From the NCBI RefSeq assembly GCF_900103195.1, contig NZ_FMWU01000004.1:1-64000 (forward strand): a stretch of 64,000 nucleotides of DNA, in the 5' to 3' direction. The translations under genes and the position numbers were made by a program. The first letter of the stretch is position 1; every line of letters begins with the position of its first letter. The stretch comes from Methylobacterium sp. UNC378MF (GTDB taxonomy: Bacteria; Pseudomonadota; Alphaproteobacteria; Rhizobiales; Beijerinckiaceae). A model generated the notes under the pieces. It was given only the letters and a program-made list of their open reading frames with translations, did not search any database and was not told where the DNA came from. This document shows positions 18,350 to 27,527 of this stretch, piece by piece.

Positions 18350-20785
18350 ATGGCCGGCATCCGCATCGTCGACGACCGCGTGCCGGAGGTCCGGTGCGGT
18401 CCCTGGCAACTGGCCGTGACGCCGCCGGGCGCCTGCGCGGGCCCCGGCGACCTCGACGGGGTGACCGATTGGATCCCAGCGACCATTCCGGGCACCGCCG
18501 CCGCCGCCCTGCGGGCGGCCGGGCGCTGGAGCGAGGCTGCGCCGGAGCCGATTCACGATCGCGACGTCTGGTACCGGAGCCGCATCGCCGGACCGGGCCC
18601 GGTCCGGCTTCGGTTCGAAGGGCTCGCCACCCTCGCGGAAATCTGGCTCGACGGCGTGCTGATCCTCTGCGCCCGCTCGATGTTCGAGGTGCACACCGTT
18701 GAAGTCGAACTCGGAGCCGCTTCCGACCTCGCGCTCTGTTTCCGCGGGCTCAAAGGGGAACTCGATCGTCCGGCCAAGCGGGGGCGTTGGCGCCCGCGGA
18801 TGATCACGCCAGGCTCGCTGCGCCACCTGCGCACGAGCGTCCTCGGCTTCATGCCGGGCTGGTGCCCCGAGATCGACCTCGTCGGTCCGTTCCGCCCGCT
18901 GACGATCGAGCCGATCCGCCCCCGCCTGGAGGTCGCCGGTATGCGCGCGGTCCTCGACGGCGATATCGGCCGCCTGACCGTGCGCCTGCGGATCGACGGG
19001 AAGACGGACTCCGCCATCCTCCGGTGCGGTGACCGCGAAGCGTCTCTCGCCGAGGTCGAGCCAGGCCTGTTCGCGGGCGAGCTGGTGCTGCCCGGAATCG
19101 CACCCTGGTGGCCGCATACCCACGGGATTCCGAACCTTCACCCGGCCGAGCTGCGCATCGACGGGATGCGCGTCGATCTGGGCCGCGTCGGCTTTCGCGC
19201 CGTGTCGCTCACCCGGCCCTTCGAGGACGGCCTGTCACTGGCGGTGAACGGCGTGCCGGTGTTCTGCCGGGGCGCCAACTGGACGCCGCCCGATCTCGTC
19301 GGACTGGGGTCGGAGGGGACTCGCGGGCTGCTCAGCCTCGTCCGTGAGGCCGGCATGAACATGCTGCGCGTGCCCGGTACGACGCTCTATCCGGCCCCGG
19401 ACTTCTACGATCTCTGCGACGAGCTGGGCATCCTGGTCTGGCAGGATCTGATGCTCGCCAACTTCGATTACCCGCACGACGATCCGGCCTTCGCGGCCGG
19501 CCTCGACCGCGAGCTGACGGGGTTCCTCGATCGGACCCAGACCGCGCCGTCGCTCTGCGTGCTCTGCGGCGGCAGCGAGGTCTGGCAGCAGGCGGCGATG
19601 CTCGGCGCGCCCCGTGCCGTCTGGGCCGACGCCTTCTGCGCGACGATCCTGCCGGCGCGCGTGGCGGCGCTGCGCCCCGATCTTATCGTCGTGCCGAACT
19701 CGCCGTCGGGCGGGGACCTGCCGTTCTCGCCGCGCGGCGGCTGCACCCATTATTTCGGTGTCGGAGCCTACCGACGCCCCCTGGAGGACGCCCGCCGGGC
19801 CGAGGTCGGCTTTGCCAGCGAGTGCCTCGCCTTCGCCAATCCGCCCGATCCCGGCACGCCGGGTCCGACTGGGCCGGCCGATCCGCTGTGGCCGGCCGGA
19901 ATCCCACGGGATCGGGGCGCCGATTGGGACTTCGAGACAGTGCGCGACCATTATGTCGGCCAGTTGTACGGCGTCGATCCGGCTGTGCTGCGTGCCGGCG
20001 ATCTGGACCGCTACCTCGAGCTCGGCCGCGCCGCGGTGGGCGAGGTCATGGAGGCGACGTTCGCGGAGTGGCGCCGTCCGCGCTCGCCGACGGCCGGTGG
20101 CCTCGTCCTGTTCCTTCGTGATCTCGGACCCGGAGCGGGCTGGGGTGTCATCGACTGGACGATGCGCCCGAAATCGGCGTGGTACGCGCTGAAGCGGGCC
20201 TTCCGCCCCGTCCAAGTTCTCCTCACAGACGAGGGCCTGGACGGCCTGCATGTCCACGTCCTCAACGACACGGCGGCGGTGCAGACGCTGACCTTGACGC
20301 TGGCCCTGTCCGATTGCGGGGGCCGGGTCGCGGCGCGGGCCGAGCGCGACCTTGTCGTCTCTCCGCGGGCCGCCATCACGCTCTCCTCCGGCGCGCTGCT
20401 CGGCCGTTTCTTCGACACCACCGACGCCTACCGGTTCGGCCCGCGGGTTCACGACCTCGCCCATGCGCAGCTGAGCGACGCCGACGGGCGCGTGATCGCC
20501 GAAAGCTTTCATTTCCCCGGCCTGCGGCCGCTGGACCGCGAGGTCATCGGGCTCCGGGCCGAGCCCGTCGCGACCGCGGATGGCCCGGGTCTGCGGATCA
20601 GCACCGAGCGCTTCGCCTGCAGTGTCCAGGTCCACGCCGCGGGGGCGCGGCCGGCCGATAGCGGCTTCCATCTCGCGCCGGGAAAAAGTCGGATCATCGC
20701 GTTTGCCGATGCTGCTCAGCCTCCGCGCGGAAGCGTGCGGGCGATCAACAGCAGCGAGATCGTGGAATTCGGTCATGACGGTTGA
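18350..20785 (+). CDS. GH2 family glycosidase, beta-mannosidase-like
   Basis: An 811-residue protein with the GH2 order of sugar-binding jelly roll (about 1-170), immunoglobulin-like domain, TIM barrel (about 285-600) and C-terminal beta domain. The acid/base Glu appears as E410 in CGGSEVWQQ and the nucleophile as E491 in GFASECLAF, both where beta-mannosidases have them. The MRPKSAWYALKRAF segment is typical of the mannosidase branch. No signal peptide is evident, so it probably acts in the cytosol. It starts 6 nt after DUF1839 and its end overlaps the next gene by 11 nt. A glycosidase in a carrier-protein operon is unusual and suggests a glycoconjugate substrate. Confidence 0.82.
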   Translation: MAGIRIVDDRVPEVRCGPWQLAVTPPGACAGPGDLDGVTDWIPATIPGTAAAALRAAGRWSEAAPEPIHDRDVWYRSRIAGPGPVRLRFEGLATLAEIWLDGVLILCARSMFEVHTVEVELGAASDLALCFRGLKGELDRPAKRGRWRPRMITPGSLRHLRTSVLGFMPGWCPEIDLVGPFRPLTIEPIRPRLEVAGMRAVLDGDIGRLTVRLRIDGKTDSAILRCGDREASLAEVEPGLFAGELVLPGIAPWWPHTHGIPNLHPAELRIDGMRVDLGRVGFRAVSLTRPFEDGLSLAVNGVPVFCRGANWTPPDLVGLGSEGTRGLLSLVREAGMNMLRVPGTTLYPAPDFYDLCDELGILVWQDLMLANFDYPHDDPAFAAGLDRELTGFLDRTQTAPSLCVLCGGSEVWQQAAMLGAPRAVWADAFCATILPARVAALRPDLIVVPNSPSGGDLPFSPRGGCTHYFGVGAYRRPLEDARRAEVGFASECLAFANPPDPGTPGPTGPADPLWPAGIPRDRGADWDFETVRDHYVGQLYGVDPAVLRAGDLDRYLELGRAAVGEVMEATFAEWRRPRSPTAGGLVLFLRDLGPGAGWGVIDWTMRPKSAWYALKRAFRPVQVLLTDEGLDGLHVHVLNDTAAVQTLTLTLALSDCGGRVAARAERDLVVSPRAAITLSSGALLGRFFDTTDAYRFGPRVHDLAHAQLSDADGRVIAESFHFPGLRPLDREVIGLRAEPVATADGPGLRISTERFACSVQVHAAGARPADSGFHLAPGKSRIIAFADAAQPPRGSVRAINSSEIVEFGHDG

Positions 20786-22556
20786 GGTCGGTTCATACAC
20801 GGCAGTGCCGGTGACGTTCGAGGGCCTGTTCGGGTGGTTCCATCCGGCTGCCGGACAGCGCGGTGTCGTCCTCTGCGGGGCTTACGGTTTCGAGCAGATG
20901 GCCGCGCATCGGCCCTGGCGCGCATTGGCCGAGGGTCTCGCCGGAGCCGGCTGCCCGACGCTGCGCTTCGACTATCCGGGGGAAGGCAATTCAGCCGATT
21001 CCGGAGAAAAGCGGGTGGGGGCTTGCGTCGCGGCGATCCGGCAGGCCATCCGTTTCCTGCGTGCGACGGCCGGCGTGACGGAGATCCTTCTCGTCGGCCT
21101 GCGCCTGGGGGCGACCTTCGCGATCCTGGCCGCTCAGAACGAGGACGTGGAAGGCCTGGTGCTGCTGGCGCCCGTCTCGACCGGGCGCGCTTACCTGCGC
21201 GAGATGCGGCTGCGGGCGCAAACCATCGGACGGCTGCCGGACGGGTCATCCCCGCCGCAGGAACCGGACAGCCTCAGCGTGGGCGGTTTCCGGATGGAGT
21301 CGGCCTTCCTCGCAGACCTCGCCGACGTGAGTCTGGCGCGTCTCGAGCGGGCGCCAGCCGGTCGCGTGCTGCTCCTCGCACAGGAGACGCGGATTTTATC
21401 CGCGCGCCTCGAAGCCCTCGGCTGCGAAGTTACGACGGGGCCGTTCCCGGGTCTTGCCGCACTCGTCAGCGATCCGATCTTCTCCGATGTCCCGGCAGCG
21501 GATTTCGCCCGCGTCACCGGCTTCGCGACCCAGGGTGCCCCGGGCGGCCGGCCGCTGAGCGGTGGTTCACCCCTCGGCGCCATAGGTTCTGCCCGCCTCA
21601 CGGGCTTGGGTTGGGAGGAGGAGCCGGTCCGGTTCGCCCGGGGCCTGTTCGGCATCCGGTGCCGGCCCGAGCGAGCTGACGTGACAGCGCCCACGATCCT
21701 GTTCGTATCCACCGGGATGAGCGTGCATTCCGGCTGGGGGCGCCAGACCACCGATCTTGCCCGGCGTCTCGCCGCGGACGGGATCGGTTCGTTCCGGTTC
21801 GATCTGCGTGGCATCGGCGACAGCGTCGACCGGCCAGACCGGAGCAAGCCGCTCTTCGCGGCAGACGGGTTCGCCGATGTGCTCTCGGCCATCGATCAGA
21901 TCGCCGACACGGGCGGTCCGATCCTGCTCGTCGGCGGCTGCAGCGGTGCCTACGCGGCCTTCCACGCCCTCTGCCGAGACAACCGGGCCGACGGGGCGCT
22001 CCTGCTCAACCTCTACTGCTTCGACTGGGATCCGGATCAGGACCTCGACCGAGTGATCCGGCAAACCTTCGGGAGTGCATCCACCTACGCGGCCCTGCTC
22101 AAGCGGGGCGCGACGTGGCGCCGACTGATCCGCGGTGAGATCCGAATCGGCGCGATCGCCGCGGTCCTGGCTCGGCGTGGGATCGAGGCCGCGTTCCGTC
22201 GGATGCGTCGGACCTTGCGCCCCGGCCCGCCGGGTGGCTCGCCAGCCCGGCGGATCGCCGCCCTCCGCCGCAGGGGCGCCGAGATCCGCCTGCTCTACAG
22301 CGCGGGCGATCCCGGTCTCGCGGCTCTGCGCCGTCAGCTGGGGTCCTCGCCCGGGAGAGCCGACCGGCGCCTCGGCGCCCCGGTGATGGTGGTGCCCGGT
22401 GTGGACCACAATTTCGGGTCCGGCGCCGCCCAGGCCCGGGTCGCCGAGGCGCTGTACGAACTCATGCGGGCCGTGAAGCGGTCCGAGTCGACGCGCTCCG
22501 GCACGACGATGTCCGCCGCGCCCCGCGGCGTTCTGACGCTGGCGGGTCGGACGTGA
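20775..22556 (+). CDS. Tandem alpha/beta hydrolase fusion (exosortase-A-associated hydrolase type)
   Basis: A 593-residue protein made of two alpha/beta hydrolase domains (about 1-250 and 300-575). ATG at 20775 overlaps the GH2 gene. In domain 1 the nucleophile elbow reads VGLRLGA, with Arg110 where Ser normally sits, so it is likely not a hydrolase in the usual sense. In domain 2 the elbow is GGCSGA with Cys389; Asp512 (SAGDPG) and His545 (GVDHNF) complete a possible Cys-Asp-His triad. Separate proteins with these same odd elbows are known as exosortase-A system hydrolases 2 and 1 in exopolysaccharide loci; here they are fused. Thioesterase, peptidase or acyltransferase roles are all possible. 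Confidence 0.8.
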   Translation: MTVEVGSYTAVPVTFEGLFGWFHPAAGQRGVVLCGAYGFEQMAAHRPWRALAEGLAGAGCPTLRFDYPGEGNSADSGEKRVGACVAAIRQAIRFLRATAGVTEILLVGLRLGATFAILAAQNEDVEGLVLLAPVSTGRAYLREMRLRAQTIGRLPDGSSPPQEPDSLSVGGFRMESAFLADLADVSLARLERAPAGRVLLLAQETRILSARLEALGCEVTTGPFPGLAALVSDPIFSDVPAADFARVTGFATQGAPGGRPLSGGSPLGAIGSARLTGLGWEEEPVRFARGLFGIRCRPERADVTAPTILFVSTGMSVHSGWGRQTTDLARRLAADGIGSFRFDLRGIGDSVDRPDRSKPLFAADGFADVLSAIDQIADTGGPILLVGGCSGAYAAFHALCRDNRADGALLLNLYCFDWDPDQDLDRVIRQTFGSASTYAALLKRGATWRRLIRGEIRIGAIAAVLARRGIEAAFRRMRRTLRPGPPGGSPARRIAALRRRGAEIRLLYSAGDPGLAALRRQLGSSPGRADRRLGAPVMVVPGVDHNFGSGAAQARVAEALYELMRAVKRSESTRSGTTMSAAPRGVLTLAGRT

Positions 22557-23836
22557 CCAGGCTCACGCGCCGATCGGCCCTCGTGCTGACCGCGGGCGCC
22601 CTCGCGGCGGCTCGTGCGGCCGCGGCCGAGCCGCTCCATCGCTGTGAAGACTTGATCGACTCGATCGGCGTCAACGTACATCTCGGCCATCGCGGCAGCC
22701 CCTATGTCGAGCGCTTCGCAGCCTGTGCTGAAGCCCTCGACGATCTCGGCATTCGCCACCTGCGCGACGATATCATACTCACCGGCGACGAGCCGGCCGG
22801 ACAATTCGAGCGGATCGTGGATCTGGCCGACCGGGGCTACCGGTTCAGCCTGATCTTTTACGACGGGCTCACGCCGGGGCCGCGTGTGCCTCCGGAGCGC
22901 TTCGCCGAGATCGCCGGCTGGGCCGGTGACGGGCTCATCGTGGCGGAAGGCGGCAACGAGCCTCCCGTGGCCGCGCGTCCTGGTCTTCCGCGCCTGTCGG
23001 CCGATCACCAGGCGGCCTTGTACCGCGCGGTTCGGGCGGATAGCCGGGCCAGGTCCGTGCGGGTTGCCGGCCCGAGCTACATTCAGGGCAACATCGCGGC
23101 CGCGCAGAACCTCGCCACGGTGGTCGACCTCGCCAACATCCATTCCTATCCTGGCGCGGAGCACCCGGAAACCGATGGCGCCGGCAGCCTCGCCCGCTTC
23201 GCGGCCGCCGCTCATCCGGTCTTCGGCGACGCGCCGGTGATCGCCACCGAGAATGGCTATCACACGGCGCTGTCCACCAGCAGCGCCCATCTGCCAATCT
23301 CGGCCGGGCTGCGCGCCCGCTACCTGCCGCGGCTGCTGCTCTGGAGCTATCTGCACGGGGTGCGGCGGACCTACCTATACGAGTTGATCTCCAGCTTTGA
23401 TCGGGGGGACGCGGACCCGGAGAGCCATTTCGGGCTCCTCGCCTACGATGGCCGCCCGACGCCCGCCTTCGCGGCGGTACGCAACCTCATCCGGCTGTTC
23501 GGTACGCCCGCCGGCGAGGTCGCCGCCGTCCCGGCCGATCGCGACGTCACGCTCACCGGCGCCATACCCGATCTCGTCCACGCGCGGTTCGCGCGCCACG
23601 ACGGGGCGACGCTGATCCCGATCTGGCTCGGCCTCGACGGCTGGGATCGGCGCAGCCGGGCTCCGAGGCCGGACACCCCGGCGCGGCGTGTAGAGATCGG
23701 GCTGTCGCGGCAGCCGCGGCGGGTCCGCCTGCATCGCTTCGCCGACGACGGGTCGGTGAGCGTCGAGACGCTTTCTGCCGAAAGGCGGGTGCCGATCCCT
23801 GTGACGGACCGCCTCGGAATCGTCGAGCTGACTTAG
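22553..23836 (+). CDS. Exported clan GH-A glycoside hydrolase-like protein
   Basis: A 427-residue protein starting at GTG 22553, which overlaps the upstream stop as GTGA. The N-terminus TRLTRRSALVLTAGALAAA is a twin-arginine-like signal ending near AAAAEP, so it is likely exported folded. The TIM barrel shows GNEP at 134-137 (Glu136 as acid/base) and ATENGYH with Glu233 as nucleophile, the clan GH-A arrangement. The C-terminal part is beta-rich. Sequence does not fix the family; GH39- or GH5-like cellulases/xylosidases are the nearest in pattern. It is the periplasmic member of an otherwise cytosolic cluster and could trim an exported glycan. Confidence 0.72.
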   Translation: MTRLTRRSALVLTAGALAAARAAAAEPLHRCEDLIDSIGVNVHLGHRGSPYVERFAACAEALDDLGIRHLRDDIILTGDEPAGQFERIVDLADRGYRFSLIFYDGLTPGPRVPPERFAEIAGWAGDGLIVAEGGNEPPVAARPGLPRLSADHQAALYRAVRADSRARSVRVAGPSYIQGNIAAAQNLATVVDLANIHSYPGAEHPETDGAGSLARFAAAAHPVFGDAPVIATENGYHTALSTSSAHLPISAGLRARYLPRLLLWSYLHGVRRTYLYELISSFDRGDADPESHFGLLAYDGRPTPAFAAVRNLIRLFGTPAGEVAAVPADRDVTLTGAIPDLVHARFARHDGATLIPIWLGLDGWDRRSRAPRPDTPARRVEIGLSRQPRRVRLHRFADDGSVSVETLSAERRVPIPVTDRLGIVELT

Positions 23837-23928
23837 TTCGCCATCTGCCGGAGCGGGCGCCGACCCGATCAAGGCCCGAAACGCGCCACCGTCGCCCATC
23901 ATCGCCCGTCGTCGCGGAAGCCGATCCC

Positions 23929-24753
23929 ATGCTGAGCTATCTGGGTGACACGATCGTCGGCCTGACCCTTGCGGTCTTGAACGCCCTCGCGCCGCTCGAA
24001 GTCCACGTAGACACCGGCATCGCCTACGCCGACGGGATCGAGCACCGTGCGGATGTCTATCGGCCGGCCGCAGCGGGTCCATGTCCGGTCGTGGTGTTTC
24101 TCTACGGCGGCGGATGGCGGACTGGGTCGAAGGAGGAGGTCGCCTATATCGGGGCCGCCTTCGCCCGGCGGGGCTTCGTGGCGGTCATCCCCGAATATCG
24201 CCACGTCCCGAGGGCGAGCCTGCCGGATATCCTGACCGACAACGCCGCTGCCGTCGCCTGGACCATCGCACACGCGGCGCAGTATGGCGGTGATCCCGGT
24301 CGCGTCGTCGTCGTGGGGCATTCCTCCGGCGCCTGGGCCGCGGCGATGCTTGGACTCGATCCGACATGGCTCGAACAGGCCGGTTCAAGCGCGGCAAAGC
24401 TCGCCGGCATCGTCGGGCTGGCCGGCCCCTACACGAGTTCCGCGCTGACCGACCCGCTGGACCGCCAGGTCTTCGTCGGCAGCGATCCGGCCCTGCAGCC
24501 GATCCATCATGCCTCGGGAACGCATCCCGCGATGCTGCTGGCCGCCGGCGCGGCGGATCTCGACGTCAATCCGGCCGGAACTCTGGCGCTCAACAAAGAG
24601 TTGCTGGCCTCCAGCGGGAGCGAAACAATGAAGATCTATCCAGGCCTTGGCCATGGACAGATTGTTCATGCAATGGCGTTTCCGTTCAGCCTCGAATTTT
24701 CGGTCGCCGACGATGTCGCGCGGTTCATCGACAATGCTCATGCAGGCCGGTGA
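23929..24753 (+). CDS. Alpha/beta hydrolase, carboxylesterase type
   Basis: A 274-residue esterase-like protein. LYGGGW near 58-63 is the oxyanion HGGG motif with Tyr in place of His. The nucleophile is Ser132 in GHSSGA, the acid is Asp in GAADLDV (about 210-212) and the base is His242 in GLGHGQ. The first 25 residues are hydrophobic and may act as a membrane anchor or uncleaved signal. It lies 92 nt after the GH-A gene and ends before a strong terminator, so it is probably the last gene of the cluster. Relatives remove acetyl or feruloyl esters or act in kynurenine metabolism. A deacetylase for a sugar is plausible here. Confidence 0.82.
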   Translation: MLSYLGDTIVGLTLAVLNALAPLEVHVDTGIAYADGIEHRADVYRPAAAGPCPVVVFLYGGGWRTGSKEEVAYIGAAFARRGFVAVIPEYRHVPRASLPDILTDNAAAVAWTIAHAAQYGGDPGRVVVVGHSSGAWAAAMLGLDPTWLEQAGSSAAKLAGIVGLAGPYTSSALTDPLDRQVFVGSDPALQPIHHASGTHPAMLLAAGAADLDVNPAGTLALNKELLASSGSETMKIYPGLGHGQIVHAMAFPFSLEFSVADDVARFIDNAHAGR

Positions 24754-24820
24754 CTCGGATTAGCAGCAGGGTCGGCCCAAGTCTCGGACGTGCACGATAT
24801 CCTGTTCTCCGCAATAGAGC

Positions 24821-24852
24821 GGGACCGGCGCAGCGCGCCGATCCCTTTTCTT
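24821..24852 (+). terminator. Rho-independent terminator of the carrier-protein/glycosidase cluster
   Basis: GGGAC and CGGCGC (24821-24831), loop AGC, then GCGCCG and ATCCC (24835-24845) form an 11-bp GC-rich stem with one internal mismatch, followed by TTTTCTT. It lies 67 nt after the esterase stop on the plus strand and before the convergent cytochrome genes. Confidence 0.85.
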
Positions 24853-24874
24853 CAGGGTGCCGCGAACCGCAAAG

Positions 24875-25888
24875 TCAGTGATAGCCCGGCGCTCCCGCCG
24901 CGACCTTACCGCGGAACAGCCAGTACACGTAGGCGGTGTAGATCAGGATCATCGGTACCAGCACCACCGCGCCGGCAAGGAGGAAGGCTTGACTGCTCGG
25001 GTGGGTGGCAGCGTCCCAGATCGAAATCGCCGGCGGCACGATCATCGGCCACAGGCTGATCCCGAGCCCGATATACGACATCAGGAACAGCCCCAGCGCG
25101 TACAGGAACGGCGTCACTTCGGCGCGTCGATCGAGTGCGACGAAGAAGCGCCATGCCAGGAGCGCGACCAGAGCCGGCACAGGGGCCGCCAGCGCGAGAT
25201 TCGGCCAGGCCAGCCAGCGGACCCGGAACGCTTCGCTGAGGATCGGCATCGTGGCCGAGACGATCACGATGGAGGCCAGCGTGACGAGACCGAGGCGACG
25301 CGCGAGCCGGTAGGCGCGGAGCTGGAGTTCACCCTCGGTCTTCCAGATCAGCCAGCAGGCGCCGAGAAGGCCGTAGCCGGCAACCAGGGCGGCCCCCGTC
25401 AGCACGGAGAACGGCGTGAGCCAGTCCCACCAGCCGCCCGCGTAGGCGCGGCCCTCGACCCGGATGCCCTGGACCAGGGCACCGAGGCAGATCCCCTGGC
25501 AGAAAGCCGCCACGTAGCTGCCCCACGAAAAGGACCGGTCCCAGGTGCGCTGGCTGCGCGGCGAGGCCGCCCGGAAGCGCATCTCGAAGGCGACGCCGCG
25601 GAAGACCAGGGCCAGGAGCATCAGGATCAGCGGCATGTAGAGCGCGGGCAGGATCGTAGCGTAGGCCAGCGGAAACACCGCGAACAGGCCGCCGCCGCCG
25701 AGGATCAGCCAGGTCTCGTTACCGTCCCAGACGGGCGCGACGGTGTTGACCATGACGTCCCGCTCCGCCTTCCCGCGGACGGCGGGGAACAGGATCCCGA
25801 CACCGAGGTCGAAGCCGTCCATTACCACGTAGAGGAAGACCGCGGTGGCGATGAGCAGCGCCCAGATGAGTGTGAGATCGAGGGACAT
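24875..25888 (-). CDS. cioB: Cytochrome bd-type quinol oxidase subunit II
   Basis: A 337-residue polytopic membrane protein, partner of subunit I in a high-affinity quinol oxidase that reduces oxygen to water without proton pumping. Diagnostic segments are VMDGFDLGVGILFP (residues about 22-35), VAPVWDGNETWLILGGGGL and FRGVAFEMRFR. Eight or nine hydrophobic helices are evident. ATG at 25888 lies 5 nt after the subunit I stop. No CydX-like short gene follows within the 120 nt downstream. Because the partner is of the CioA type, I use cioB; cydB is the alternative name. Confidence 0.95.
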   Translation of the reverse strand: MSLDLTLIWALLIATAVFLYVVMDGFDLGVGILFPAVRGKAERDVMVNTVAPVWDGNETWLILGGGGLFAVFPLAYATILPALYMPLILMLLALVFRGVAFEMRFRAASPRSQRTWDRSFSWGSYVAAFCQGICLGALVQGIRVEGRAYAGGWWDWLTPFSVLTGAALVAGYGLLGACWLIWKTEGELQLRAYRLARRLGLVTLASIVIVSATMPILSEAFRVRWLAWPNLALAAPVPALVALLAWRFFVALDRRAEVTPFLYALGLFLMSYIGLGISLWPMIVPPAISIWDAATHPSSQAFLLAGAVVLVPMILIYTAYVYWLFRGKVAAGAPGYH

Positions 25889-25893
25889 CGGGG

Positions 25894-27336
25894 CTACTCC
25901 GCGGGCTGCGCGAGGGGACGGCCGGCATCCTGCGCGCCGGCGACGAGGGCAGGGGCGGGCGTGATGCCGGCAGTGCGGATCGGCTGGCCCGGAGGCGGCC
26001 CGGGCTCGTGGGCGTGCGGCGCCTGATTGAACAGGTGCAGGAGGAACCAGATGCCTGCGCCGAACACCGCGAGGTAGACCACCGCGAAGGCCGCCAGAGA
26101 GGCGGCGACCGCCGGAGCGGCCACCGGCGACACGCTGTCGATGGTGCGCAGCGCGCCGTAGACGGTGAAGGGCTGCCGGCCCGCCTCCGTCACCGTCCAG
26201 CCGGCCGTGACGGCGATCAACCCGGATGGGCCCATGCCGACAGCGAAGCGATGTAGCCAGGGCGCGTCGTAGAGTCGTCCCTTATGGCGCAACCACAGGC
26301 CGGCGACGCCGAGGGCGATCATCAACAGGCCAAGTCCGACCATGATCCGGAACGACCAGAACACCAGGGGCAGATTGGTCGGCCACGTGTCACGCGGCAC
26401 GTCCTTGAGCCCGCGGACCTCGCCGTCGAGGTCATGGGTCAGATAGAGGCTGGCGAGTCCGGGGATGCCGATCCGGTCCCGCACCAAGCCGGCTTCCGCA
26501 TCGGGCCAGCCGAACAGGATCGCGGCGGCACGGCGCTCCGTCTCGAAATGCCCTTCCATGGCGGCGACCTTGGCGGGCTGGTGTTCGTAGGAATTTCCGC
26601 CGTGCAGGTCGCCGATCACCAGCTGGGCCGGAGCCACCGCGGCGGCCATCCACATGGCCATCGAAAACATCAGCCGAGCCCGCGGATTGTCCCGGTCGTG
26701 CAGCAGGTGCCACGCGCCCACGGCGCCGACGATCATCGCGGTGGTGAGGTAGGCCCCCGTGACCGTGTGGGCAAACCGGTAGGGGAAGGATGGATTGAAG
26801 ACGATCGCCCACCAATCGGCCGGATTGAAGCGCCCGTCCGGCCCGACGACGTGGCCGGTGGGCGTCTGCATCCAGGAATTGGCCGACAGGATCCAGAATG
26901 CGGAAATCAGGGTGCCGATGGCGACGAGACAGGTCGCCAGGAAGTGCAGCCGCTTGCCGACCCGTTCCAGGCCGAACAGCATGACGCCGAGAAAGCCGGC
27001 TTCCAGGAAGAAGGCGGTGAGCACCTCGTAGCCGAGCAGCGGGCCGAGAACCGGCGCTGTCCGGTCGGCGAAGACCGACCAGTTCGTGCCGAACTGGTAG
27101 CTCATGACCAGACCCGACACGACACCCATCGCGAAGGCGACCGCAAAGATGCGGAGCCAGTAGCGAAACGTGTCCAGATAGACGGCCTTTCCGGTGCGCA
27201 GCCAGAAGCCTTCGAGCACGGCGAGATAGCTCGCGAGCCCGATCGTGAAAGCCGGGAACAGGAAGTGCCAGACGACGGTCAGCGCGAATTGGGCACGCGC
27301 AAGATTGACTGCACTCGGCAGCTCGAGGGCGGACAT
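25894..27336 (-). CDS. cioA: Cytochrome bd-type quinol oxidase subunit I, CioA-like
   Basis: A 480-residue heme-binding subunit. The conserved N-terminal ARAQFALTVVWHFLFPAFT holds the heme b595 ligand (about His24). GYEVLTAFFLEAGFLGVML carries the conserved Glu of the heme site. VTEAGRQPFTVYGALRT near 395-411 is typical of the cyanide-insensitive, short-Q-loop group rather than E. coli CydA. ATG at 27336 is chosen because GGAGAA lies just upstream; a start 54 nt earlier has none. An FNR/FixK-type box is 56 nt upstream of the ATG, consistent with induction at low oxygen. The pair allows respiration under microaerobic or inhibited conditions. Confidence 0.95.
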   Translation of the reverse strand: MSALELPSAVNLARAQFALTVVWHFLFPAFTIGLASYLAVLEGFWLRTGKAVYLDTFRYWLRIFAVAFAMGVVSGLVMSYQFGTNWSVFADRTAPVLGPLLGYEVLTAFFLEAGFLGVMLFGLERVGKRLHFLATCLVAIGTLISAFWILSANSWMQTPTGHVVGPDGRFNPADWWAIVFNPSFPYRFAHTVTGAYLTTAMIVGAVGAWHLLHDRDNPRARLMFSMAMWMAAAVAPAQLVIGDLHGGNSYEHQPAKVAAMEGHFETERRAAAILFGWPDAEAGLVRDRIGIPGLASLYLTHDLDGEVRGLKDVPRDTWPTNLPLVFWSFRIMVGLGLLMIALGVAGLWLRHKGRLYDAPWLHRFAVGMGPSGLIAVTAGWTVTEAGRQPFTVYGALRTIDSVSPVAAPAVAASLAAFAVVYLAVFGAGIWFLLHLFNQAPHAHEPGPPPGQPIRTAGITPAPALVAGAQDAGRPLAQPAE

Positions 27337-27391
27337 CGCGTTCTCCAGAGGACGGGTTCGCCCGCTCTGCTGCAGGTCGGCCTGTGGCACA

Positions 27392-27405
27392 TTGATTCAG
27401 CTCAA
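27392..27405. promoter_or_regulatory. FNR/FixK-type binding box between cioAB and the stress protein gene
   Basis: TTGATTCAGCTCAA matches the FNR/FixK consensus TTGAT-N4-ATCAA at nine of ten defined positions. It lies 55 nt before the cioA start and 122 nt before the divergent universal stress protein start. Both target types are classic members of low-oxygen regulons, so one site may serve both. Binding is inferred. Confidence 0.6.
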
Positions 27406-27527
27406 CCCCATCTCCGCGAACCCCGCATGGCGACCGCCGTCGCGATTGCGCTGGGTCAAGGCTGCGATTGACACCGGCAGCAACATTGCCGCGTACCGGC
27501 CCGGTGACGCGCCGCAGGGAGACCGCC

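Noticed and set aside
24754..24874. Possible cydX after the oxidase genes
   Set aside because: No ATG-initiated short helix ORF on the minus strand in this gap; it holds the plus-strand terminator instead.
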